DNA of 64,000 bases. Origin: Flammeovirga sp. OC4. Its GTDB lineage: Bacteria; Bacteroidota; Bacteroidia; Cytophagales; Flammeovirgaceae. A program made the position numbers and the translations under genes. Below, piece by piece: positions 23,790-32,547 of the stretch (positions within the stretch are counted from its first letter, which is position 1; each line of letters starts with the position of its first letter). The notes beneath the pieces are model-generated. The model had not been told where the DNA came from and did no database searches. It saw only the letters and a program-made list of their open reading frames with translations. Where the stretch lies: positions 30,985-94,984 of the forward strand of contig NZ_JTAM01000037.1 in NCBI RefSeq assembly GCF_000812565.1, written 5' to 3'.

Positions 23790-24563
23790 TCATCTAATAC
23801 TCTTCAACTCATACCACACCATTATTTCTTCTTTAACCTCATCTTCTTTTAAATTCACTTTCAACAACTCTTTATAAGACATCTTTTTCACTTCCATACA
23901 ATACTGAACCATCAACCAGTAATCATAATAAACTCTAGGAGCTACGGTTTTATCTTCAAAAAAAACTCCCCATTCATCAGGGGCAACCATTCTTGCACTT
24001 TCTATTCTTTCCATATTTTTTAATAGAGAATGCTGTCCTTTTCCCTGCCTTGCAACATACTCAGCATAGCCTTCCCATTTCCACTCGGGGTGTTTTGCTA
24101 GTGGATTAGAGTTCCAAAAACCGAATGCATTGAATTGTAAGCAATGTGTTAGTTCATGTAATAGTAGTTGTTCAAAGTTCCATTGATAACCGTGGAGTTC
24201 AATGATGTTTTGCTGTATATCTATGGCTCCATTTAAAGTGGCAATATTGTACATTCCCCATCCAAAAGCATTGCCCCATATCGTTTTCATGAATTGAGGA
24301 TATAAAGCATCATTACCTAAACAAACCTTCAGCTCCAGCTTACTATCGTATAATTCACTGTCGACCAAAATTGAATCAATGGCTTTTAATCTTTGTTCAA
24401 ATCGTTGATGTAATTCCTTTTCATGATAGATCGTATAATTCCCGATTTGTGTCTTTCGAGCATAAAGGAGATTGGGATTTAACATCGTTATGGTAATCGA
24501 CACAAAGCCAAGTAGTATAAAAAGTAGTGTTCGAATTCCCCACTTTCTGATTTTGTTTTTCAT
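23790..24563 (-). CDS. Membrane-anchored zinc metallopeptidase-like protein
   Basis: One N-terminal membrane segment (IRTLLFILLGFVSITITML) anchors a 257-residue protein. LLLHELTHCLQFNAFGF carries HExxH (His-Glu-Leu-Thr-His), and a Glu further on in WKWEGYAEYVAR fits the third zinc ligand of gluzincins. The catalytic domain is outside the cytosol by topology. The overall similarity to known peptidase families is weak, so substrate is unknown. It is inserted between sulfatase module 1 and module 2, is read leftward, and is divergent from sulfatase 2. It may take part in cell-surface remodelling or protein turnover. Confidence 0.75.
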   Translation of the reverse strand: MKNKIRKWGIRTLLFILLGFVSITITMLNPNLLYARKTQIGNYTIYHEKELHQRFEQRLKAIDSILVDSELYDSKLELKVCLGNDALYPQFMKTIWGNAFGWGMYNIATLNGAIDIQQNIIELHGYQWNFEQLLLHELTHCLQFNAFGFWNSNPLAKHPEWKWEGYAEYVARQGKGQHSLLKNMERIESARMVAPDEWGVFFEDKTVAPRVYYDYWLMVQYCMEVKKMSYKELLKVNLKEDEVKEEIMVWYELKSIR

Positions 24564-24718
24564 GTAAAGTAGTTGTATTGGTACTAATATAAATTAGTGA
24601 AAATGGATACATATTCAAAGAATCCCTCAATTGTAGTATAAAAGCTACTTACCACCAAAATACTGTTTTGTACCAATTCAATATTGAAACATAACAATAA
24701 AAATGGAGTCTCCCCTCT

Positions 24719-24726
24719 TAATTTTG
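24719..24726 (+). promoter_or_regulatory. -7 promoter box of arylsulfatase 2
   Basis: TAATTTTG fits TAnnTTTG and lies 22 bases before the ATG at 24749, giving a leader of about 16 bases. No TTTG is seen at the usual upstream distance, consistent with activator (AraC) dependence. Confidence 0.45.
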
Positions 24727-24748
24727 ACTCTCAATAACTACAATTATT

Positions 24749-27109
24749 ATGTTTACAAATACAAAACTAAAATCGGTATTAAGCACAGCAATCATAGCTA
24801 CTGCACTACCATTCATGGCTTCAGCTCAAAATGTAAAGGGGCTGACAGTTCACGAATCGGAGGATTCTCCAACCAAAGAATTAAATTTCAGAGCGAATAA
24901 TTTAACTGAAGCTCCCAATATCGTATTGGTACTTTTAGACGATGTTGGTTATGCTCAAATGGGTCATATGGGTGGTCAGATTGAAACACCTGCTTTTGAT
25001 GAAATTGCGGATAAAGGTTTGACTTATTCAAGATTCCATACTACTGCATTGTGTTCTCCTACAAGAGCGGCATTATTGACAGGTAGAAACCATCATACAG
25101 CTGAGACAGGTATCATTATGGAATTAGGTACGGGTAACTCAGGGTATACGACTGAAATTCCTAATGAAGTAGGTTCTTTTGCAAAAGTACTTCAAGAAAA
25201 AGGGTACTCTACTTCTTGGTTTGGAAAGAACCACAATGTTCCTAACTGGGAAGCTTCATTTACGGGACCATTTGACCGTTGGCCCAATGATTTGGGGTTT
25301 GATTATTTCTATGGTTTCTTAGGTGGTGATACGGATCAATTCCACCCTGCCCTTGTAGAAGACAGAAAAAGAATCACTTCTCCAAAAACCAATGAGGACG
25401 GATCTCCTTACCACTTGACCACGGATATGGCGGACAAGGCGATCAACTATGTTCAGTCTGTCAATGCAGTTGCTCCAGATAAACCTTTCTTCGTGTATTT
25501 TGCTCCTGGTGCAGCACATGCTCCTCACCAAGCCCCTGCCGAGTACATTGAAAAATACAAAGGAAAATTTGATGCAGGTTGGGATGTTTACAGAGAAGAA
25601 GCATTCAATAACATGAAAGCAAAAGGCTTGATTCCTGCGGATTCTGAATTAACTCCTCGTCCCGAATCTTTACAAGCTTGGGATAGTTTAAATGATGAGC
25701 AAAAAATGGTTTATGCTCGTATGATGGAAGTTTTTGCTGGGTTTACAGAACATACTGATGCACAAATCAAACGTCTTTATGATGCAATTGATGAAATGGG
25801 CAAATTAGATAATACTATTTTCATTTACATCGCTGGTGATAACGGTGGTTCTGCAGAAGGTGGTCAAGAAGGAATGTTAAATGAAATGACGTTCTTTAAT
25901 GGTATTCCTGAGAAGTGGGAAGATAAAGTTGCTGCTGTAAAATCAAACCGATTAGGTACTGAAGATTACTTCAACCATATGCCTGCCGCTTGGGCTTGGG
26001 CGGTCAACTCTCCTTACCAATGGGCAAAACAAATTGCTTCGCACTTAGGTGGTGTGAGAAATGCAATGACAATTTCATATCCAAACGGGATTGAGTCTAG
26101 AGGAGAAGTAAGAGAACAGTTTACACACATTACAGATATTGCTCCTACCATTCTTGAAGTGGCTGGATTGGAAATGCCAAGTGAGATTGATGGATATGCA
26201 CAGAAACCATTGGATGGTACTTCTTTGGTGTACTCATTTGATAACAAAGAAGCAGAAGAAACACATACTACTCAGTACTTTGAAATTGGTGGTAATTTGG
26301 GTATTTACCACGATGGATGGTGGGCAGGTGCCATGAGAAATATTCCATGGGTATCAGGGTCTACTGAGCATGTTGAAATCACTGATATGAAGTGGGAACT
26401 TTACAATCTTAAAGACGATTTTTCTCAATCGAAAGACCTCGCAGAAGAGATGCCTGAGAAATTGGAATATATGAAATACATGTTCTTTGCAGAAGCTTCA
26501 AAAGCCAATGCTCTTCCAATTGATGACCGTAGAACTGAACGTTTCAGATCTTCATTCCGTCCTTCTTTAACTGCTGGTCAAACTGTATTCAAATATCCAA
26601 ATGGATTGAGATTACCTGAAGGAGCTACACCTTTTACTAAGTTTATTTCACACACAATGGACGCCTCATTAAAAGGGTATAAAAAAGGTGACCAAGGAGT
26701 ATTGATTACGCAAGGTGGTCGATTTGGAGGATTTGTTTTAAGAGTTGATAAAGCAGGTTATGTGCATTATGAATACAGCAATACTTCTGATTTATACAGC
26801 ATTAAAACATCATCAAAAATTCCTGCAGGTACTAAAAACGTTGTTGCAAGAGTGATTATGGATGAGAAAAAACCTTATACAGCTTCTACTATTTCTATTT
26901 ATGCTGATGGTAAAAAAATCGGAGAAGGACGTGTAGAGAAAACAATTCCAAACTTATTCTCTCTCGATGAAACATTAGATATCGGACAGGATACGGGTAC
27001 ACCTGTAAGCCAAAATTACAAGATTAAAGACTCAGATTACTCTGGTCAACTTAAGATGGTGACTATAGAATTGATCAACGAGTACGGTAATACTCAAACT
27101 TCTAAATAA
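24749..27109 (+). CDS. Arylsulfatase (S1 family), module 2
   Basis: The second paralog, 786 residues. The signal peptide ends in MASAQ; Cys102 is in CSPTRAALLTGR, with metal and substrate residues in YIAGDNGGSAEGG. The stretch LTVHESEDSPTKELNFRANN just after the signal is shared by the three sulfatases and may be a pro-segment or linker specific to this family. It differs from module 1 mainly in scattered substitutions, as expected for tandem duplicates that may have diverged in substrate. The usual terminator hairpin has been displaced about 450 bases downstream by a miniature element. Confidence 0.92.
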   Translation: MFTNTKLKSVLSTAIIATALPFMASAQNVKGLTVHESEDSPTKELNFRANNLTEAPNIVLVLLDDVGYAQMGHMGGQIETPAFDEIADKGLTYSRFHTTALCSPTRAALLTGRNHHTAETGIIMELGTGNSGYTTEIPNEVGSFAKVLQEKGYSTSWFGKNHNVPNWEASFTGPFDRWPNDLGFDYFYGFLGGDTDQFHPALVEDRKRITSPKTNEDGSPYHLTTDMADKAINYVQSVNAVAPDKPFFVYFAPGAAHAPHQAPAEYIEKYKGKFDAGWDVYREEAFNNMKAKGLIPADSELTPRPESLQAWDSLNDEQKMVYARMMEVFAGFTEHTDAQIKRLYDAIDEMGKLDNTIFIYIAGDNGGSAEGGQEGMLNEMTFFNGIPEKWEDKVAAVKSNRLGTEDYFNHMPAAWAWAVNSPYQWAKQIASHLGGVRNAMTISYPNGIESRGEVREQFTHITDIAPTILEVAGLEMPSEIDGYAQKPLDGTSLVYSFDNKEAEETHTTQYFEIGGNLGIYHDGWWAGAMRNIPWVSGSTEHVEITDMKWELYNLKDDFSQSKDLAEEMPEKLEYMKYMFFAEASKANALPIDDRRTERFRSSFRPSLTAGQTVFKYPNGLRLPEGATPFTKFISHTMDASLKGYKKGDQGVLITQGGRFGGFVLRVDKAGYVHYEYSNTSDLYSIKTSSKIPAGTKNVVARVIMDEKKPYTASTISIYADGKKIGEGRVEKTIPNLFSLDETLDIGQDTGTPVSQNYKIKDSDYSGQLKMVTIELINEYGNTQTSK

Positions 27110-27113
27110 TCAA

Positions 27114-27133
27114 TTTACAAGTTTGATAATTAA
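27114..27133 (+). repeat. 20-bp direct repeat, left copy, flanking MITE copy 4
   Basis: TTTACAAGTTTGATAATTAA is repeated exactly at 27536-27555. The two copies bracket the miniature element, and the right copy fuses with the element's right end. The sequence lies right after the sulfatase stop codon. Confidence 0.8.
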
Positions 27134-27135
27134 AC

Positions 27136-27540
27136 TCATTGTAGACTACAACTTTCGAATATTTATGGTTTTTAGAAATCAGGAGATTTCTGATGATCTG
27201 TAAGACACGAATGTCGCTAACGCTTAACATTCGCGCTAGTGGGCTTTCTACCTAATTTATTTGCTAGAATTTCCACGGCCTTGAAGGGAAAAGCATCAAG
27301 AATTTCATGAAGTGAGCCGTTAAAAATGATTTTGCTGTTTGAGCATCTCAAAACGATGAAGTTTTGATCGAGTTATCCTTTCAATAGGCGAGAGAAATGG
27401 AATTTAGCTTTTGACTTCTAAGCCTTGAATTTTTTGCTTCTTTTTGTTTCAAGACAAAAACGAAGAAGAAAGAAGATTGAAGGTAGGACCTCAAAAGATT
27501 GCAGAAATTCTGATTGAAAGATTACGAATTTTTAGTTTAC
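27136..27540. mobile_element. Miniature inverted-repeat element (MITE), copy 4
   Basis: Same orientation as copy 1. The left end TCATTGTAGACTACAACTTT is a diverged terminal repeat. Family words follow: GAAATCAGGAGATTTC, ACGCTTAACATTCGCGC, CCTTGAAGGGAAAAGC, GTTAAAAATGATTTTGCTG, GGAATTTAGCTTTTGACTTC. An extra segment, TTTTGATCGAGTTATCC, is present near 27363-27380. The right end reads TTAGTTTACAA and then continues into the flanking 20-base direct repeat instead of TGTA. No 5-bp duplication is recognisable. Confidence 0.78.
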
Positions 27541-27555
27541 AAGTTTGATAATTAA
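27536..27555 (+). repeat. 20-bp direct repeat, right copy, at MITE copy 4
   Basis: Exact second copy of the sequence at 27114-27133. Its first bases TTTACAA coincide with the expected inner part of the right terminal repeat of the miniature element. Confidence 0.8.
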
Positions 27556-27563
27556 GTTATTAG

Positions 27564-28559
27564 TTAAAAAGTCAGTGGATTTTCTGCTGACTTTTTTCGT
27601 GTTACAGATGGCCTTTCACCAAATTTTGATGTATACCTTTTGCTAAAATGAGTAAGATCGGAATACCCTAATTCGAAACTAATTTGGCTCAAATCTTTGT
27701 CTGAATTCATGATCATCTGCCTTGCCTCTTCTAATCGGTGGTGATTGAAAAATTGAAGTATAGGCTTCTTAAATACTTTTTTGAAGGTTTTCTGAAGTTT
27801 AGATTCACTCATTCCATAAGAAACCATCAAAGCTTTAATATCTGGGACTTTAGTAAAATCTGATAATAGCTCCTCTTTCAAAAGAAACATCTTATTTAAG
27901 TCATTTTTTTGAACCCCATAAACAATGTTTTCTAGACCATCTTCATAAGATTTCTTTTGTAGGAGAATCAAAATCTCTATCATCTTTGAAAACAGCATCC
28001 CTCTTTTGATAAGAGGATCTTGAATATATACATCCAATTCGTTAATAATCCGATCTAGCTGATCAGTCAATGTATCATAGTAAAACCAAGGTTCTTCTTT
28101 ATTGATCAATTCATTGAGTTGGTCATTTCCAGGCTCGATAAATTTATTAATCATTTGGATTGGAATTCGGAGATAATACCATCGAATAGATTGGTTTATG
28201 GGGTAATCAATATAAAACTCTTGATTACTATTATAAACATATAGTGCGTTTACAAGTGTGGACTTCTTTTTAGTTTCGGAAGTAAAATTACCTGAATTCC
28301 CGATTCTAATACTGACGTACTTATCCTCCTTTACCGTACTGTTTAAAATACGAAATGGCATCTTCAATTTTAAGCTTGTCACACCACAAATCAACCTTGG
28401 AAAATACTCATAATATATCATATCAAGTGAACCATATTTTTCACTTTCAAGCATTAGATGATTCCCTTCAACAGTAGCTCCAAACTCTTTTCTTATGAAT
28501 TCATAATAGGACAAGGGATTCGTTTCATCCGAACTTACTTCAATTATTTTTTCTTCCAT
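27564..28559 (-). CDS. AraC family transcriptional regulator, module 2
   Basis: A 331-residue sister of the regulator at 22628. Its HTH region has MVSYGMSESKLQKTFKKVF and LSQISFELGYSDLTHFSKRY followed by RPSVTRK. The N-terminal ~240 residues match those of module 1 in pattern (LKLKMPFRIL, VSIRIG, FTSE, WYYLRIP). It is divergent from sulfatase 3 with 193 bases between them and convergent with sulfatase 2, so either could be its target. The stop codon lies at the edge of the terminator hairpin. Confidence 0.9.
   Translation of the reverse strand: MEEKIIEVSSDETNPLSYYEFIRKEFGATVEGNHLMLESEKYGSLDMIYYEYFPRLICGVTSLKLKMPFRILNSTVKEDKYVSIRIGNSGNFTSETKKKSTLVNALYVYNSNQEFYIDYPINQSIRWYYLRIPIQMINKFIEPGNDQLNELINKEEPWFYYDTLTDQLDRIINELDVYIQDPLIKRGMLFSKMIEILILLQKKSYEDGLENIVYGVQKNDLNKMFLLKEELLSDFTKVPDIKALMVSYGMSESKLQKTFKKVFKKPILQFFNHHRLEEARQMIMNSDKDLSQISFELGYSDLTHFSKRYTSKFGERPSVTRKKSAENPLTF
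27566..27597. terminator. Terminator shared by sulfatase 2 and AraC 2
   Basis: AAAAAGTCAG (27566-27575) pairs with CTGACTTTTT (27587-27596). It corresponds in sequence and place to the module 1 hairpin, and here it is far from the sulfatase stop because of the inserted miniature element. Confidence 0.7.
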
Positions 28560-28721
28560 GATTCATCATAAAATTAGGTTTACAAGATAATTAAAAATGA
28601 TGTTTTCTATGAGAAATTAAATTGCAAAAACTATACATCGCAATAAAAATTGAAATCAAATCTGCCTCTTTCATACCAATGAATGATTCAATCATGCTAT
28701 CATTCTACCCCTATTAGCCTC

Positions 28722-28729
28722 TACATTTG
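28722..28729 (+). promoter_or_regulatory. -7 promoter box of arylsulfatase 3
   Basis: TACATTTG is a perfect TAnnTTTG box, 23 bases before the ATG at 28753. No upstream TTTG is found at 19-21 bases, again suggesting an activator-dependent promoter. Confidence 0.55.
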
Positions 28730-28752
28730 TAACATCAACAAACCAAAAAAGT

Positions 28753-31104
28753 ATGTTTACAAGTAGAAAATTACACAAAATACTATCTGTTTTACTAATC
28801 ACAGTTATTTTACCGATTAGTATAAAAGCACAAGAAGTAAAAGGATTAACAGTTCATGAGTCAAAAGATTCGGCACCTGCTCAATTGAACTTCAGAGAAA
28901 ATAATTTACAAGATGCTCCTAACATTGTCTTGATTCTATTGGATGATGTAGGATACGCACAAATGGGACATATGGGTGGTCAGATCGAAACGCCTGCTTT
29001 TGATGAAATCGCGGATAAAGGTTTGACGTATTCTAGATTCCATACTACGGCACTTTGTTCACCAACAAGAGCAGCTTTATTGTCAGGTAGAAATCACCAT
29101 AAAGCAGAAACAGGTGCTATCATGGAGTTAGGTACTGGTAACGATGGTTATACTATGAAAATGCCTAAGGAAACAGGTACTTTCGCCAAAGTCCTTCAAG
29201 AAAAAGGATATTCGACTTCTTGGTATGGTAAAAACCACAATGTACCAGATTGGGAAGCATCGTTTACAGGTCCTTTTGACCGTTGGCCAAATGACTTAGG
29301 TTTTGATTATTTCTATGGTTTCCTAGGTGGAGATACAGATCAATTCCACCCTGCCTTAGTTGAAGATCGTAAGAGAATTACTGCTCCTGAAACAAATGCG
29401 GATGGTTCTGAATATCACTTGACAACGGATATGGCTGATAAAGCAATCAACTATATTCAATCAGTAAATGCAGTTGCTCCTGATAAGCCATTCTTAGTAT
29501 ACTTCTCTCCTGGTGCAGTTCACGCTCCTCATCAAGCTCCTGCGGAGTACATTGAAAAGTACAAAGGTAAATTTGATCAAGGTTGGGATGTTTACCGTGA
29601 GCAAGCTTTCAACAACATGAAAGACAAAGGTATTATTCCAGCTGACTCTAAATTGACACCACGTCCTGAGTCATTACCGGCATGGGATTCATTGACTGAT
29701 GAGCAAAGAATGGTTTATGCTCGTATGATGGAAGTATTTGCTGGATTTACGGAGCATACTGACGTACAAATCAAACGCCTTTATGATGCAGTGGAAGAAA
29801 TGGGTAAATTAGACAATACTATTTTCATTTATATCGCTGGTGATAACGGTGCATCTGCTGAAGGTGGTCAGGAAGGTTTATTAAATGAAATGGCATTCTT
29901 TAATGGTATTCCTGAAAGATGGGAAGACAAAGTGGAAGCTGTAAAATCAAATCGTTTAGGTACTGAAGACTACTTCAACCACATGCCAGCTGCATGGGCT
30001 TGGGCAGTGAACTCTCCTTACCAATGGACAAAACAAGTAGCTTCTCACTTAGGTGGTGTTCGTAATGCAATGGCGATTTCTTACCCAAAAGGAATCAAAG
30101 GTGAAGGGGAAGTAAGAACGCAGTTCTCTCATGTTACAGATATTGCTCCTACAATTTTAGAATTAGCAGGAGTTGAAATGCCTGAAACTATTGACGGTGT
30201 TCACCAAGAAGATTTAGATGGTACTTCATTAGCGTACTCCTTCAATGACGAAGCAGCAGCCGAACAGCACACTACTCAATACTTCGAAATCTTCGGTAAT
30301 ATGGGTATCTACCACGATGGATGGTGGGCAGGTGCGTTACGTACTATCCCTTGGCAATTTGCTGCAGATGATATCGCTTTAACAGACATGGAATGGGAGT
30401 TATATAACTTAAAAGAAGATTTTTCTCAGTCTAAAAACTTAGCAAAAGAAATGCCTGCAAAATTGGAGTATATGAAATATATTTTCTTTGCAGAAGCGGC
30501 TAAAGGTAATGCTTTACCAATCGATGACCGTAGAGCGGAGCGTTTCAGATCTACATTCAGACCTTCGTTGACCACTGGTCTTACTACATTCACTTATCCA
30601 AATGGATTAAGAATTCCTGAAGGTGCTACACCGTTTACTAAATTCCAGTCTCACTCATTGGAAGCGAATTTAGAAGGTTATAAGAGAGGAGATCAAGGGG
30701 TATTAATTACACAAGGTGGTCGTTTTGCAGGATTTGTTTTAAGGGTAGACAAAAGCGGAAATGCATATTATGAGTATTGTAACTCGGTAGATAAATATTC
30801 TATCAAATCATCCGCTAAAATTCCTGCAGGAACAAAAAGTATCAAGGCAACAGTGATTATGGATGAGAAAAGACCTTATACTCCAGCTACGGTTACTATC
30901 TATGCTGATGGTAAAGAAATCGGCAAAGGTAGAGTTGAAAAAACGGTAGCGAACCTTTACTCTCTAGATGAGACATTGGATGTAGGGAAAGATTCTGGTA
31001 CAGCCGTAACTTCCAACTATAAGGTAAAGAATTCGAAATATACTGGATTACTTAAGAGTGTGACGCTTAATTTAATTGATGAGTTTAAAAGCTTATCAAA
31101 ATAA
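28753..31104 (+). CDS. Arylsulfatase (S1 family), module 3
   Basis: The third paralog, 783 residues: signal peptide up to IKAQ, Cys102 in CSPTRAALLSGR, and YIAGDNGASAEGG. Compared with its sisters it carries local changes near the C-terminus (GNAYYEYCNSVDKYSIKSS) and around residue 475 (DGVHQEDLDG), where substrate choice could differ. It is divergent from AraC 2 and convergent with the outer-membrane protein at 31178. The same role in desulfating polysaccharide is expected. Confidence 0.92.
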   Translation: MFTSRKLHKILSVLLITVILPISIKAQEVKGLTVHESKDSAPAQLNFRENNLQDAPNIVLILLDDVGYAQMGHMGGQIETPAFDEIADKGLTYSRFHTTALCSPTRAALLSGRNHHKAETGAIMELGTGNDGYTMKMPKETGTFAKVLQEKGYSTSWYGKNHNVPDWEASFTGPFDRWPNDLGFDYFYGFLGGDTDQFHPALVEDRKRITAPETNADGSEYHLTTDMADKAINYIQSVNAVAPDKPFLVYFSPGAVHAPHQAPAEYIEKYKGKFDQGWDVYREQAFNNMKDKGIIPADSKLTPRPESLPAWDSLTDEQRMVYARMMEVFAGFTEHTDVQIKRLYDAVEEMGKLDNTIFIYIAGDNGASAEGGQEGLLNEMAFFNGIPERWEDKVEAVKSNRLGTEDYFNHMPAAWAWAVNSPYQWTKQVASHLGGVRNAMAISYPKGIKGEGEVRTQFSHVTDIAPTILELAGVEMPETIDGVHQEDLDGTSLAYSFNDEAAAEQHTTQYFEIFGNMGIYHDGWWAGALRTIPWQFAADDIALTDMEWELYNLKEDFSQSKNLAKEMPAKLEYMKYIFFAEAAKGNALPIDDRRAERFRSTFRPSLTTGLTTFTYPNGLRIPEGATPFTKFQSHSLEANLEGYKRGDQGVLITQGGRFAGFVLRVDKSGNAYYEYCNSVDKYSIKSSAKIPAGTKSIKATVIMDEKRPYTPATVTIYADGKEIGKGRVEKTVANLYSLDETLDVGKDSGTAVTSNYKVKNSKYTGLLKSVTLNLIDEFKSLSK

Positions 31105-31126
31105 TCTTTTTAAAATTTGACTGTTG

Positions 31127-31160
31127 GATAGCTCAAGGTAGAACATCTTGAGCTATCTTT
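31127..31160. terminator. Bidirectional terminator between sulfatase 3 and OMP
   Basis: GATAGCTCAAG (31127-31137) pairs perfectly with CTTGAGCTATC (31147-31157), followed by TTTT. The two genes converge on it, so it probably stops both. Confidence 0.8.
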
Positions 31161-31177
31161 TATAAGAAGAAGAATTC

Positions 31178-32254
31178 TTAGATACCAAATCGATATTGCA
31201 TACCCATCATTACAAAATCGTTCCCTGTCCCTTTGCCGAATTCCCCTCTTAAAGTAAAGTTTTGGTTGACTTCATAATTAAACCCAAATTGAACACTCCA
31301 GTGATTGATAATGTCTTTTTGAATCCCATAATTAACATCAGAAGACAATAATCCTTCTACAGCGGTCTCAATTCCAAGTAGGATTTCATTCTGCTTTTCT
31401 AATTTCGCAATTTGAATTCTATCTACGGGATTATTAGGATCTAGACTTGCAATTTCCTCATTATTTGCTGTCACACGGCGGTCTATTTCTGGCAACAGTT
31501 CTGCCCCCAAATTAGGCAATGCTTTTTGAATAGCTATATTTCCGTTATTCCCTTTTTGATTGACAAAGCCTCTGTACATCCCCCCTACATATAATGCCAA
31601 CATGCTTCCATTCTTAAAACGAATTCTATCACCTACACGAGCCGAAAGTACGGTAAATACAGCAGGCTGTTCTAACAATTCAGAGTAAGACCAAGTTATA
31701 TTACCATCAATAGAGAAAAAATAATCTTTATAAAGTTTACCTACTATTGTAGAACCAAATCCATAAGAATCAGCAGAAAAATCTACTATACTTGTTATCT
31801 CAGGCAATGAAATCACAAGGTTTCCATCCTCATCAAACCATCTTGGCTGTAAAGAAACTTCTGTTGTACCTGTACTATTCGTATAAATACCGTAGACATT
31901 TAGAAATGGAAAAAGCCATATATCACCTCGTATATTCATCCCGCTAGTTCTTGCTATAGTATTATTGAAATTCAAGTTTTCCAAGGTCACATATTCTGAG
32001 ATCAATTGATTTAAAGTTGAATTAGGATCATCCCCAATTGACATATCAAAAGAACTAATTTCAAGGTCCATTCTATTATAGACATAATTGACATTCAAGC
32101 CATAAGGTAACTGTATTTTATATCCTCTCTCAGCGGCTTTTTTGCCCCAAATAGGCATACTGTAAGGCCATTCATAAGGTTCATTCTCAATTTCTGTTTG
32201 GGCATACGAAGACAGAGCAAAGATTGCGAGAAAGACAGTTAATATATTTTTCAT
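31178..32254 (-). CDS. Outer-membrane beta-barrel protein, 358 aa
   Basis: A signal peptide (ILTVFLAIFALSSYAQ) is followed by alternating strand patterns with aromatic girdles (GLNVNYVYNRMDLEISSF; NIRGDIWLFPFLNVYGIY; WSVQFGFNYEVNQNFTLRG) and a C-terminal barrel strand, MMGMQYRFGI. These features indicate an outer-membrane barrel. A charged helical stretch (EIDRRVTANNEEIASLD, then RIQIAKLEKQNEI) at about residues 262-295 interrupts the barrel and may be a plug, loop or lid. I do not recognise a specific family. Its place inside sulfatase module 3 suggests a porin for sulfated sugar products, but this is inference. Confidence 0.78.
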   Translation of the reverse strand: MKNILTVFLAIFALSSYAQTEIENEPYEWPYSMPIWGKKAAERGYKIQLPYGLNVNYVYNRMDLEISSFDMSIGDDPNSTLNQLISEYVTLENLNFNNTIARTSGMNIRGDIWLFPFLNVYGIYTNSTGTTEVSLQPRWFDEDGNLVISLPEITSIVDFSADSYGFGSTIVGKLYKDYFFSIDGNITWSYSELLEQPAVFTVLSARVGDRIRFKNGSMLALYVGGMYRGFVNQKGNNGNIAIQKALPNLGAELLPEIDRRVTANNEEIASLDPNNPVDRIQIAKLEKQNEILLGIETAVEGLLSSDVNYGIQKDIINHWSVQFGFNYEVNQNFTLRGEFGKGTGNDFVMMGMQYRFGI

Positions 32255-32547
32255 AATTAATGGTTTTGAATTGAAGAATAAGATGCTTTAAAATTCAAAA
32301 TTAAGGGTCAAATTATAGTTCGTTAATTACCAATGTTTAAAATATAGGTAAACTACCTAGACGGTAATTAATAGTTCTTTTTGGATCTCTAATAAATATA
32401 TTATTTTACTTTAAAAAATCATACGTATTGAAGTGCTTATTCTTATTGAAAATCAATAAAATCACCTTTGGATTTGAACATTGTTACGGAAACCTAATTT
32501 TATTATAATATTTCTGCTCAGCTTTACATTTTACAGCAACAGGATCA

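Noticed and set aside
20247..31104. The three similar sulfatases as an assembly duplication
   Set aside because: They differ throughout by many substitutions and have different neighbours, signal peptides and intergenic regions.
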